Assembly: GCA_016188065.1 (NCBI GenBank)
Contig: JACPIN010000022.1
Location: 1 to 50,565 of the forward strand
DNA from: Candidatus Woesearchaeota archaeon
GTDB lineage: Archaea > Nanobdellota > Nanobdellia > SCGC-AAA011-G17 > ARS1403
Reading direction: 5' to 3'
Length of the DNA stretch: 50,565 nt
The notes beneath the pieces were generated by a model. The model searched no databases. It worked only from the letters and a program-made list of their open reading frames with translations, and had not been told where the DNA came from. Position numbers and translations under genes: made by a program. Below, in pieces: positions 1 through 6,841 of the stretch (position 1 is the first letter of the stretch; the number at the start of each line of letters is the position of its first letter).

Positions 1-738
1 GGAATCCTGCATTATCAAGAATGAATACATATTTTTTGCTTGGATTTAGCCAAGCAAAAAGATTTTTCAAGAAAAAAGAAAACGTCAAGCTGTTCTGAGC
101 AATGTAAAAATCATAATAAAACTTTGACGAACTTGTAAGTGCACCAAAAGCAATTAGTTTTTTATTGCTCCAAAAGAACGCTCCTTTTGGTTTCTCTCCC
201 TTGAGAAACCAAATTCTTTTGTAATTTTCTTTTAACTGGAAGCTTGCTTCATCTATGGCAACTAGCTCATAGCCCACATACTCCGACTCGAGTTTTTTTT
301 ATAACTCTTGCGAAAGGTATCAACTTTTTTCTGGTCATGCCTTCTGTGTTGGGGTCTTGGTGTAATAAGGGAGAAACCAATCTTATGCATTATTCGCTCT
401 ATATGCCTGAGCGAATAAATCTCACCAATTTCCTTGTGAACAAGGTCTTTCACCTGTTTTGTACTGACAGAGCAATAGCTGTCATTTGCCTCTTTCACAT
501 TTGTAAGAATCTTATTCTTAAGTTTTGCAAGATTCTGTTTCGTCAACTTTGTTGGTCTGCCACTTCGCGGCAGAGTGTGTAAGGTTTTACCTCGCTTGAA
601 ACGCATAATCCATTTGTGCACAGTTGGTTGACTACAACCAATTAAATCAGCAATTTCCTGCTGATTCTTCCCTTGTTGATGCAACCTTACAATTAATTCC
701 CTTTCTTTTATTGATATCATAAAAGAAAGTAAAAGCAT
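1..738 (-). CDS. IS630-family transposase, two frames joined by a -1 frameshift, cut by the window edge
   Basis: Cut-and-paste transposase of an insertion sequence. The first frame (738 down to about 262; a second Met lies at 720) encodes two helix-turn-helix units, including a QQEIADLIGCSQPTVHKW stretch, followed by an IS630-type linker. The frame stops at 262-264, but a second frame continues without a break to the window edge and encodes the DDE nuclease core: ELVAIDEASF carries the first catalytic Asp and VFILDNAG the second; the third acidic residue lies outside the window. The frames meet at 291-304, where the coding strand has eight A followed by C, containing an A AAA AAC slippery heptamer in the first frame. 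A programmed -1 slip would fuse the halves; a one-base error or inactivating indel is the alternative. The other IS end and its terminal repeats are not visible. Confidence 0.8.
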
Positions 739-776
739 ACTACTATTTATAATTTACTTTTGTCGGAAACTATATT

Positions 777-1172
777 CTAAAGAACTTCTTTCTTAAATAA
801 AACTTTTCCCAAACTCCACTTTCCAGCGCCATATGCAAGCAATACCAAGAAAGATGCAAAGAATAATAATGCTGGCTCTCCTTGATTTAATAATGGGATT
901 GCTCCTCGTGGGGCATGCGCCATGAAGTATGCAATAATCATTTCAATAGCAGTTACACCTGCAGCTAATCTTGTAAACAATCCCAAAACAATTGCCAATC
1001 CTCCAAAGAATTCTATTATTCCTGCCAATCCCATTAAGCTTACTAATTCAGCCGGATTCCCACCAAGGCCGCCAAACCACCCAAATAATTTCTGGCCGCC
1101 ATGCTGCAGGAATAATAAGCCAACGACAACCCTGAAAACAAAATATAAATAATCCTGAAACTTATTTTGCAT
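777..1172 (-). CDS. DoxX family membrane protein
   Basis: Small integral membrane protein of the DoxX family (131 residues, the family's usual size). The opening segment has the typical R-V-V-V-G-L-L-F-L-Q-H-G-G-Q-K-L-F-G-W-F pattern, followed by a glycine-rich loop and three more hydrophobic segments (about residues 45-67, 72-92 and 100-122), so four membrane passes are expected. Family members have been linked to redox-active membrane complexes and sulfur or quinone chemistry, but no precise activity can be assigned here. It stands alone, divergent from the next gene and convergent with no neighbour, just outside the IS element. Confidence 0.85.
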   Translation of the reverse strand: MQNKFQDYLYFVFRVVVGLLFLQHGGQKLFGWFGGLGGNPAELVSLMGLAGIIEFFGGLAIVLGLFTRLAAGVTAIEMIIAYFMAHAPRGAIPLLNQGEPALLFFASFLVLLAYGAGKWSLGKVLFKKEVL

Positions 1173-1323
1173 AAAAATTAGTATTATCAGGGATATTTAA
1201 AGATTTTTATTCTCGAAATACAATTTTAATACTCATTATTAAGTGATGAAAATAGAAAGGTTTATAAACGATGTAACATCCCATCAAATGATAATATTAA
1301 ATGATAAAGTTGAGGAATAAAAA

Positions 1324-1746
1324 ATGAATGAACAATCACAAAACCCTTTGTTGAATGCACTGGGATTAGCAGTTAAATATTTGAAGGAAGATAAAGCACC
1401 TACTAGCATGGGATATAATGATTTTGCATTAATGTTTGCATTAGCACAAGAACAACTACCAAGGCAGCCAATTACATCTGATTATATAAGCAAATACCTT
1501 GTGAAGCACCCTGCAATTCCAAATGATGTTAGATTAGAACCAAAAAGTGTTGAAGAATATCTGGAATTACTTCAGAAAAGGGGATTAATTGAAGGAAACC
1601 AAGAAAAAGGATATATAATGCATAGCGAAATAGTTAGAATTCTTTCTGCAAATGTTGATAAGATTAAAACTCCGACTTTAGAGGAGTTGGCTATTCGAGG
1701 GATTAGTATATATGCTTCTTGGGATAACCCCGTTTATAGAAAATAA
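1324..1746 (+). CDS. Hypothetical protein, possible winged-helix fold
   Basis: A 140-residue soluble protein I do not recognise. The middle (about residues 45-105) has alternating short helices and a K-R-G-L-I-E-G-N-Q-E-K-G-Y-I turn that resembles the wing of a winged-helix domain, so a DNA- or protein-binding role is possible. A TATA-like box (TTTATAAA, about 1260-1267) lies about 60 bases upstream and a GAGG-containing ribosome site precedes the ATG. The 3' end is odd: another frame stays open for 41 codons beyond the last 12 codons and runs up to the next gene, so a longer frameshifted protein cannot be excluded. Confidence 0.6.
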   Translation: MNEQSQNPLLNALGLAVKYLKEDKAPTSMGYNDFALMFALAQEQLPRQPITSDYISKYLVKHPAIPNDVRLEPKSVEEYLELLQKRGLIEGNQEKGYIMHSEIVRILSANVDKIKTPTLEELAIRGISIYASWDNPVYRK

Positions 1747-1837
1747 ATTTAGTTTTGATAGTGATATCTATGAAATCATTGTTTCTAAAAATCGAAAACG
1801 ATTTAAGCTGAAAGAACATATGAATTATCTAGAATAA
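1712..1837 (+). CDS. Possible 41-residue overlapping ORF or frameshifted tail of the preceding gene
   Basis: This ATG-started frame overlaps the last 35 bases of the 140-residue gene and ends four bases before the start of the ATP-grasp gene. The translation (MLLGITPF...KEHMNYLE) has an ordinary mix of charged and hydrophobic residues and fills what would otherwise be a gap. It may be an independent small protein, translationally coupled, or the natural C-terminus of the upstream gene displaced by a single-base indel. No ribosome site of note is seen. Confidence 0.3.
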   Translation: MLLGITPFIENKFSFDSDIYEIIVSKNRKRFKLKEHMNYLE

Positions 1838-1841
1838 AATT

Positions 1842-3212
1842 ATGGCTCAAATATCTGCAACTAACAATCAAAAGGGGGGTTTGAATTTAAAGGAAGTTAA
1901 AAAGAATGGTGTAGCTAGAACTATGAATCCTAAAAAATTTCTTTTTGTTTCAATAGATGGGTTAATCGGGGATATTGCATGGCAAATAGTCAAAGAAGGG
2001 CATGAAGTGAAATACTACATTGAAAATCCTGAAGACAAAGAAGTAACACAAGGCTTTGTTCCGATGATAGATGATTGGAAAAAAGAAGTTGATTGGGCTG
2101 ATGTAATTGTCTTCGATGATGTTCTAGGCCAGGGGAAAAAAGCACAAAAACTAAGAGAACAGGGAAAGTTTGTAGTCGGAGGAACGCCATACACAGACCA
2201 GTTGGAAGATGATAGGTCATTCGGCCAGGAAGAATTAAAAAAACATGGAGTGCCAATACTTCCTTATAAGGAGTTTACTTCTTTTGATGATGCAATCCAG
2301 TTCATGAAAAACAATCCTGGAAGATATGTGATCAAGCCAAGCGGACAGGCTCAAAATATCAAAGGCCTTTTATTTATCGGCGAAGAAGAGGATGGAAAAG
2401 ATGTAATTCAAGTCTTGGATGATTACAAGAAAGCATGGGCCAAAAAAATTCCAGTATTCCAGCTGCAAAAAAGAATTACCGGAGTGGAAGTTGCTGTAGG
2501 TGCATTTTTTAACGGGAAGGAATTTATCTATCCTGTCAATGTAAATTTTGAGCACAAGAAGTTATTTCCTGGAAATCTGGGGCCTTCAACAGGGGAGATG
2601 GGAACCGTTGTTTTTCACAGTGATCCTAATCGGCTTTTCAACTCAACTCTGAAAAAGTTCGAATCAAAGCTTGCTGAAGAAGGATATATTGGCTACATAG
2701 ATATCAATTGCATCGTGAACAGCAACGGAATTTACCCATTAGAATTCACTTCGAGATTTGGTTATCCTCATATAAGCATAATGCAGGAAAGCATGATAAC
2801 TCCTATTGGAGATTTCTTATATGAGCTTGCAAGGGGGGATAAGCCGCAATTGAAAGTCAAAAGCGGTTTCCATATTGGAGTTAGATTAGTTGTCCCGCCA
2901 TTTCCGTTTACCGACAAAGAAACATTTGAAGTTAAGTCAAAGGATTCTCTTATTTATTTCAAGAAGCCAGTTGATGGAGTTCATTTAGAAGATGTAAAGT
3001 TAGTCAATGGAGAATGGATTATTACTGGAAACTCAGGGGTAGTACTAATTGTTTGCGGCAGCGGCCAGACATTGAAGCAGGCTCAAAACCAAGTCTATAG
3101 CAGAATAAAAAACATTATGATTCCACATATGTATTATAGGACAGATATTGGAGATAGATGGTATGAAGACAGCGACAAATTACATAACTGGGGTTATTTG
3201 AGAGAACTTTAA
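1842..3212 (+). CDS. PurD-like ATP-grasp ligase (phosphoribosylamine-glycine ligase family)
   Basis: ATP-grasp carboxylate-amine ligase resembling GAR synthetase, which joins glycine to phosphoribosylamine in purine synthesis. Visible are an N-terminal Rossmann-like segment (about residues 30-120), the ATP-binding strand RYVIKPSGQA, the PurD-like LFPGNLGPSTGEMGT loop, and a YIGYIDINCIV...PLEFTSRFGYP metal/ATP region; a C-terminal beta domain follows. At 456 residues it is close to PurD size. No other purine gene is present in the window, and it is only distantly PurD-like, so the substrate may differ. ATG at 1923 (MNPKKF) is a plausible alternative start because the first 27 residues look like an unstructured leader. 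Confidence 0.75.
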   Translation: MAQISATNNQKGGLNLKEVKKNGVARTMNPKKFLFVSIDGLIGDIAWQIVKEGHEVKYYIENPEDKEVTQGFVPMIDDWKKEVDWADVIVFDDVLGQGKKAQKLREQGKFVVGGTPYTDQLEDDRSFGQEELKKHGVPILPYKEFTSFDDAIQFMKNNPGRYVIKPSGQAQNIKGLLFIGEEEDGKDVIQVLDDYKKAWAKKIPVFQLQKRITGVEVAVGAFFNGKEFIYPVNVNFEHKKLFPGNLGPSTGEMGTVVFHSDPNRLFNSTLKKFESKLAEEGYIGYIDINCIVNSNGIYPLEFTSRFGYPHISIMQESMITPIGDFLYELARGDKPQLKVKSGFHIGVRLVVPPFPFTDKETFEVKSKDSLIYFKKPVDGVHLEDVKLVNGEWIITGNSGVVLIVCGSGQTLKQAQNQVYSRIKNIMIPHMYYRTDIGDRWYEDSDKLHNWGYLREL

Positions 3213-3357
3213 AACAATTTTTATCTTAAATAGACACCTGCGGTTTCTATGAGACTTCCCTTCACGCTTTCAGAAGAAACAAAATCTTATCTAATATTCA
3301 GAAATATGAATTAAACCACATAAATATTTATAACATTGATAATTCTCTTTTTATTTT

Positions 3358-3750
3358 ATGCCTAAAACTTTAGAATTCATGATCCTCATTGATAGAAAAA
3401 TACGATTACAAAATCAAGATCATAACTTTGAACATTTTTATGGATATAGGGAAGATTTGGAAAAATCGGTAGAAGAATTAGGATGGAAAGCAGTTTTTCA
3501 TACATTGGGAGGGGTAAAATTTATTGGTGCATACTATTCATTTAATGCATCTTTTGTATCTAATTCAGGATCGTTAATAAATATTGTCTATAATCGTGAT
3601 TCTACAGGTCCAAATGGGTATCAAAAAGGATTAATTGTTTCTGATGAAGAATCAATTGCTGTGGAAGATCTTAATGTTCTAGAAGATAAAATTAAAGAGA
3701 GGCATCCTGCATACTTTTTAGAAACGAGAAATACCTTAAGTTCGAAATGA
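3358..3750 (+). CDS. Hypothetical protein
   Basis: A 130-residue protein with no family I recognise. It has no signal peptide or membrane segment and is mildly acidic. A TATA-like AATATTTATAA lies about 28 bases before the ATG, which suggests a leaderless transcript, a common arrangement in archaea. It sits alone between the ATP-grasp gene and msrB, each of which appears to have its own promoter. Confidence 0.6.
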   Translation: MPKTLEFMILIDRKIRLQNQDHNFEHFYGYREDLEKSVEELGWKAVFHTLGGVKFIGAYYSFNASFVSNSGSLINIVYNRDSTGPNGYQKGLIVSDEESIAVEDLNVLEDKIKERHPAYFLETRNTLSSK

Positions 3751-3819
3751 TAAAGAAGGCTGCTTGTTCTACAAATAATCACTAACTATATAATTAAGAT
3801 AAATTATAATAACAAGAAG

Positions 3820-4191
3820 ATGAAAAAATTAACAAAAGAGCAGCATCATATATTAAAAGAAAAAGGAACTGAAATTCCATTCACTGGAAAGTTATTGAAA
3901 AACAAAGAAAAAGGAATGTACATCTGTGCCAATTGCGGAAATAAATTATTTTCTTCAAAAACAAAATTTGATTCTGGAACAGGCTGGCCTAGCTTTTATG
4001 ATGCTGATAAAAATACAGTTAAGCTGAAGGAAGATAACAGCTTATTGATGAAAAGAACAGAAGTTGTTTGCAGCAAATGTGGCGGCCATCTGGGTCATAT
4101 GTTCGATGACGGGCCCAAGCCAACTGGAAAAAGATACTGCATAAATTCTGCTGCTCTGGATTTTAAAAAAGAAAAAAAGAAAAAATCTTAG
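3820..4191 (+). CDS. msrB: Peptide-methionine (R)-S-oxide reductase MsrB
   Basis: Reduces the R-epimer of methionine sulfoxide in oxidised proteins, in the cytoplasm. The 123-residue protein is a complete single MsrB domain: zinc ligands Cys36/Cys39 (CANC) and Cys84/Cys87 (CSKC), the signature GTGWPSF at 53-59, the GGHLGHMF substrate loop at 88-95, and the catalytic cysteine at 107 in [10 protein letters not shown] lysine-rich tail follows. The stop codon abuts the stop of the convergent antitoxin gene. It is likely transcribed on its own; thioredoxin-like partners are not adjacent, but a glutaredoxin-like gene occurs at 45262. Confidence 0.95.
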   Translation: MKKLTKEQHHILKEKGTEIPFTGKLLKNKEKGMYICANCGNKLFSSKTKFDSGTGWPSFYDADKNTVKLKEDNSLLMKRTEVVCSKCGGHLGHMFDDGPKPTGKRYCINSAALDFKKEKKKKS

Positions 4192-4509
4192 CTAAGGGCT
4201 CAGCGTCATTGTCTTGCCTTTTATACCCCATTTCAGTAATTGGCCTGCTTTCAGATTTTCTATTTCCATTAAAGTTTGTGGAACAGTAACCACATTGCTC
4301 TTGCCTACTTTTCTTAATTTTACAGTTAATTCATCATTTTTTCTAGCTCGATCTATTTCTAGCGCTTTCTGAGCATCTATTGGATGTATTAGCTCCTCAT
4401 TACACTTCATACATCTCCAGCCCCTGACTTCTATTCCTCTCCAGTTTGTTGTTATCCTCTCCATTTTACCATTGCATTGGCAATTGATTTTTAGATTTTC
4501 AAAATCCAT
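4192..4509 (-). CDS. Antitoxin with MqsA/YgiT-type zinc finger and SpoVT-AbrB domain
   Basis: Predicted antitoxin and autoregulator. Residues 1-45 hold a zinc-finger-like module with cysteines in CQC and CMKC pairs, as in YgiT/MqsA antitoxins. Residues 60-105 hold an AbrB-type swapped-hairpin DNA-binding segment (VTVPQTLMEIENLKAGQLLKW). Classical MqsA has an Xre-type helix-turn-helix at this position, so this is a domain swap. The start is set by a GGAGGG ribosome site just upstream. It overlaps the toxin gene by 11 bases and follows it, the toxin-first order typical of mqsRA. Confidence 0.7.
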   Translation of the reverse strand: MDFENLKINCQCNGKMERITTNWRGIEVRGWRCMKCNEELIHPIDAQKALEIDRARKNDELTVKLRKVGKSNVVTVPQTLMEIENLKAGQLLKWGIKGKTMTLSP

Positions 4510-4783
4510 TTTTACCCTCCATCAATTTTCTAAATTTTTTAGTCAAAGTAAATTCCCCAGCATGGATTAATTTGTAAAAATTCCCCATATCTACAACCAC
4601 AACATTAACCACTTTTGCTCCCTTTCTAATTGCTTTTTCTGTAATATTTTTCTTTCTTTTTTTTATTTCAAATCCTTTCTCTAATATTTTCTGCACTTCA
4701 TATAAATCAAGATTGATGTTGCTTAACTCATCTAACACTGCTTTAGTAGGCATTATTGGCTTGCCTTTGTAGCTATAATCCAT
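4499..4783 (-). CDS. Probable toxin of the MqsA-like pair
   Basis: Small basic protein encoded directly upstream of, and overlapping, the zinc-finger/AbrB antitoxin. I chose ATG 4783 (MDYSYKGK, 94 residues) because AGGTGAT lies at the right distance; an in-frame ATG at 4819 would put the start inside the operator repeats. The sequence (VQKILEKGFEIKKRKKN...VVVVDMGNFYKLIHAG) suggests an alpha/beta fold like the DUF4258 proteins that often accompany YgiT-type antitoxins, possibly a ribonuclease. No catalytic residue can be named with confidence; the toxin role is inferred from size, basicity and context. Confidence 0.6.
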   Translation of the reverse strand: MDYSYKGKPIMPTKAVLDELSNINLDLYEVQKILEKGFEIKKRKKNITEKAIRKGAKVVNVVVVDMGNFYKLIHAGEFTLTKKFRKLMEGKNGF

Positions 4784-4789
4784 TAAATC

Positions 4790-4843
4790 ACCTTGATATA
4801 TATCAACAAGATATATCATAGATATATCATAGATATATAAAGA
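4790..4843 (-). promoter_or_regulatory. Promoter/operator with repeated GATATATC units for the toxin-antitoxin operon
   Basis: Three GATATATC-like palindromic units, two of them in exact 11-base direct repeats (AGATATATCAT), crowd the region just before the toxin gene and overlap TATA-like sequence. Such symmetric repeats are what an AbrB-type antitoxin or toxin-antitoxin complex would bind for autorepression. Binding is inferred. Confidence 0.5.
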
Positions 4844-4904
4844 TTTCTGTTGATTTTCTTATGAATTATTTTTTGAAACTCTACTGCTCTGGATTTTAAA
4901 AGCA

Positions 4905-5051
4905 TTAAACAGTTAATGCAAATAAAACTCCCAAAACTGCTTCAAGCAATCCAAAAACAAGCAGAAGATTCTTCTTCCCTTTAAATGCTAGAAAGCTTAT
5001 CCATCCCAAGTTTAGGATGATTACTATCAACAAAATTATTTGGTGTATCAT
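4905..5051 (-). CDS. Two-pass small membrane protein
   Basis: A 48-residue hydrophobic protein (MIHQIILLIVIIL...) with two predicted membrane helices separated by a K-G-K-K turn. I use the ATG at 5051, which overlaps the stop of the upstream gene (ATGA) and implies translational coupling; a longer in-frame start would overlap that gene by 70 bases. Function unknown. Confidence 0.55.
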   Translation of the reverse strand: MIHQIILLIVIILNLGWISFLAFKGKKNLLLVFGLLEAVLGVLFALTV

Positions 5052-5239
5052 CTTAATAATATCCTCTCTAGGATTGCAGCTATAACTGAAATAATTCCTA
5101 AGACAACTGAGCCAACCCATACCAGCGAGGAATTACTGAAAATGAAGCCCATTCCCATAAAGCTTACCGCAAGCACCCCTATCATAATTATCAGCAAGCC
5201 TACAAAAAATTTTATATCAACTTGCCCTTTTTTGTCCAT
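5048..5239 (-). CDS. Two-pass small membrane protein
   Basis: A 63-residue protein with a short charged N-terminus (MDKKGQVD) and two hydrophobic helices, ending in a basic tail (ERILLR). The MDKKGQ start resembles short archaeal class III signal-like N-termini seen in DPANN membrane proteins, but this is only a resemblance. It forms an overlapping pair with the 48-residue membrane protein downstream. Function unknown. Confidence 0.55.
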   Translation of the reverse strand: MDKKGQVDIKFFVGLLIIMIGVLAVSFMGMGFIFSNSSLVWVGSVVLGIISVIAAILERILLR

Positions 5240-5302
5240 CCATTAAATAAAAGCATTTTTAAATTATAAGCTTATCGCTTTATATAACTCCATGGCTATC
5301 CT

Positions 5303-5345
5303 TTTTTCTTTGGACACGATTTCTTTTTCCTAAAAAGAAAGTGTG
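5303..5345 (+). repeat. 43-base interspersed repeat with internal hairpin, copy A
   Basis: Identical over 43 bases to the reverse complement of 31262-31304. The core is a hairpin: TTTCTTTTT, loop CCT, AAAAAGAAA, flanked by CAC and GTG that can also pair. Both copies are intergenic. Confidence 0.85.
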
Positions 5346-5395
5346 GAGAGCGAAGCGATTTCAAAAGTTTTAAATACCCTAATTATATCGATTTT

Positions 5396-5459
5396 TACAG
5401 AAATTAAATACATGAACTAGGGAGCATCTTTGAGATCAGAGAAACTTTCTATTTCTGTA
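5396..5459 (+). promoter_or_regulatory. Structured 5' leader of the cold-shock gene
   Basis: A TATA-like TTTTAAATA at about 5368-5376 predicts a transcript start near 5398 and thus a leader of about 80 bases, unusual where many starts are leaderless. The 9-base arms TACAGAAAT (5396-5404) and ATTTCTGTA (5451-5459) are perfectly complementary and close a long stem ending six bases before the strong GAGGAGG ribosome site. A smaller ATCT/AGAT hairpin lies inside. This could be a temperature-responsive switch. Confidence 0.45.
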
Positions 5460-5481
5460 TAATGAGGAGGAAAAATTTAAA

Positions 5482-5793
5482 ATGGAAGGAACAGTAAAGT
5501 GGTATAACCTAAAAAAAGGCTATGGCTTCATCAAAGGAGAGGACGAACAGGATTATTTTGTTCATTTTTCAGCTTTGAACGGGGCTATGCTGAGAGAAAA
5601 CGATAAAGTGAGCTTTGACGCAGTTGACACCGACAGGGGAAAACAAGCCCAGCAGGTAAAATTGCTTGAAAAAGGCAGTGAAAGAGGCGGCAGCAAAAGA
5701 AAACAGAAAAGATTTGGAGAAGAAGATAATTCTGAAGAATTCGGATCTGAAGGGCAAGAAGGTTATGCAAGTGAAGAGCAAGACGACTATTAG
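5482..5793 (+). CDS. Cold-shock domain protein with acidic tail
   Basis: Single-stranded nucleic-acid-binding protein. Residues 1-66 form a cold-shock domain with RNP1 (KGYGFI, 12-17) and RNP2 (YFVHF, 25-29). Residues 67-103 are an added tail: first basic (KRKQKRF), then rich in Glu, Gly and Asp. Typical Csp proteins end near 70 residues, so the tail is an extension; acidic tails on RNA-binding proteins can modulate affinity. A strong GAGGAGG ribosome site and a structured leader precede it. A 32-residue acidic ORF follows, perhaps on the same transcript. Confidence 0.92.
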   Translation: MEGTVKWYNLKKGYGFIKGEDEQDYFVHFSALNGAMLRENDKVSFDAVDTDRGKQAQQVKLLEKGSERGGSKRKQKRFGEEDNSEEFGSEGQEGYASEEQDDY

Positions 5794-5871
5794 AAATACA
5801 GAATGCAGAACCGAAAGGGTTAAAAATCCCGCAATTATGTTCGCCGAGTAGTACCTAAAGGAAGGTCAAAA

Positions 5872-5970
5872 ATGGAATTTGATGGATTCAAAGTTGGGTT
5901 CGATGATGACGATGATGGATTAGATAGCGACGATAATGACAGTGATGACGGCTGGGATGATGACAATTAA
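5872..5970 (+). CDS. 32-residue Asp-rich miniprotein
   Basis: ATG-started ORF of 32 residues; 15 are Asp, plus one Glu (MEFDGFKVGFDDDDDGLD...). GGAAGG lies seven bases upstream as a ribosome site and a T-rich terminator follows immediately, so it looks like a real gene at the end of the cold-shock transcript. Such composition could chelate divalent cations or mimic nucleic acid, for example by competing for the basic surface of a cold-shock protein. This role is speculative. Confidence 0.6.
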   Translation: MEFDGFKVGFDDDDDGLDSDDNDSDDGWDDDN

Positions 5971-6000
5971 GATCATCCTTTTTTTATTTTTTTAATTTTA
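5971..6000 (+). terminator. T-tract terminator
   Basis: Three runs of five to eight T within about 20 bases, directly after the acidic ORF stop, as in archaeal poly-T termination. The opposing gene ends just beyond, and the A-runs may serve it less well. Confidence 0.5.
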
Positions 6001-6008
6001 ATTTTTAA

Positions 6009-6710
6009 CTATTCTTTGTAAAGTTTATGCTCAACTCCATTCTGTATTATGCTCTTATGTCCATTTAGCCTGTAAAACCAGACAGGATCATTGCCATAAG
6101 TAGGGTGGTTTCTAGAAAATTCGAGCATGGCTTCAGTTTTACTGCCTTTCTCTATAGAGTCAGTATAATTTAGGTCATCAAGGTCAATATTTGGAAGCTG
6201 TACCCCGCTGTGATATAGCCCATAATGCCCATTAATTACTAATGAGCCAACCCCCTCCCTACTCCTCATCTCTCTTAATGTTTTCCTTACTTCAGTATCT
6301 TCTCCCATTAAATTTATTGAATTGCCCTTTAGAAAGTCATTCCCTCTATATCTCCCAAGCTTTAAATCTACCAATGGACTTCCATCACCATAGCTGCACA
6401 TCAATACTAATGAATGCCTGCTGCTTCCGCTCATCCATCTACCTAAGGAAAAATACGCATCTTCAGCCTTCCCTCTTATCCCGCTTAATAAGTCATCAAC
6501 CCTATTTGCCACTAGTGTCTGATCAGCGATTATCCTTTCACTCACGCCCCTAGCCAGCAAGCCTTCCAGGTCTCTCTTCATCATGCTAACCCTTAATTCC
6601 CCTTCTAATGGCTCCCTAGCCTTGAAATAAGCACCAGGATAAGTTGATATTAAAGACAAGATTATGCCTGAATTAGCTGCAAGATCCAATTCAGTTGTTA
6701 ACTCTATCAT
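6009..6710 (-). CDS. Hypothetical protein
   Basis: A 233-residue soluble protein without a family I recognise. The sequence has an ordered look: an N-terminal helical half and a C-terminal half with GDGSPLVDLKLGRYRG and SLVINGHYGLYHSG turns. A conserved-looking H-Y-G-L-Y-H segment could bind a metal, but this is not established. A TATA-like box at about 6755-6765 and GAGG before the ATG support the start. It is transcribed alone. Confidence 0.6.
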   Translation of the reverse strand: MIELTTELDLAANSGIILSLISTYPGAYFKAREPLEGELRVSMMKRDLEGLLARGVSERIIADQTLVANRVDDLLSGIRGKAEDAYFSLGRWMSGSSRHSLVLMCSYGDGSPLVDLKLGRYRGNDFLKGNSINLMGEDTEVRKTLREMRSREGVGSLVINGHYGLYHSGVQLPNIDLDDLNYTDSIEKGSKTEAMLEFSRNHPTYGNDPVWFYRLNGHKSIIQNGVEHKLYKE

Positions 6711-6841
6711 TTTAGCCTCTTATTTGATTAGTAGGAAACAGATTTACTCATTTCTTATATATAAACTTACCTACCCTCATTTTTTATTTTTATCCAAAAA
6801 AACAGCAAAACTTATTAATAAATAAAGATTTTATATTAAAA

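Noticed and set aside
3230-3295. Apparent similarity to the region next to repeat copy B (pyrimidine-rich CTGCG...CTTCCC stretch)
   Set aside because: Only loose, low-complexity resemblance with gaps; it does not contain the 43-base unit.
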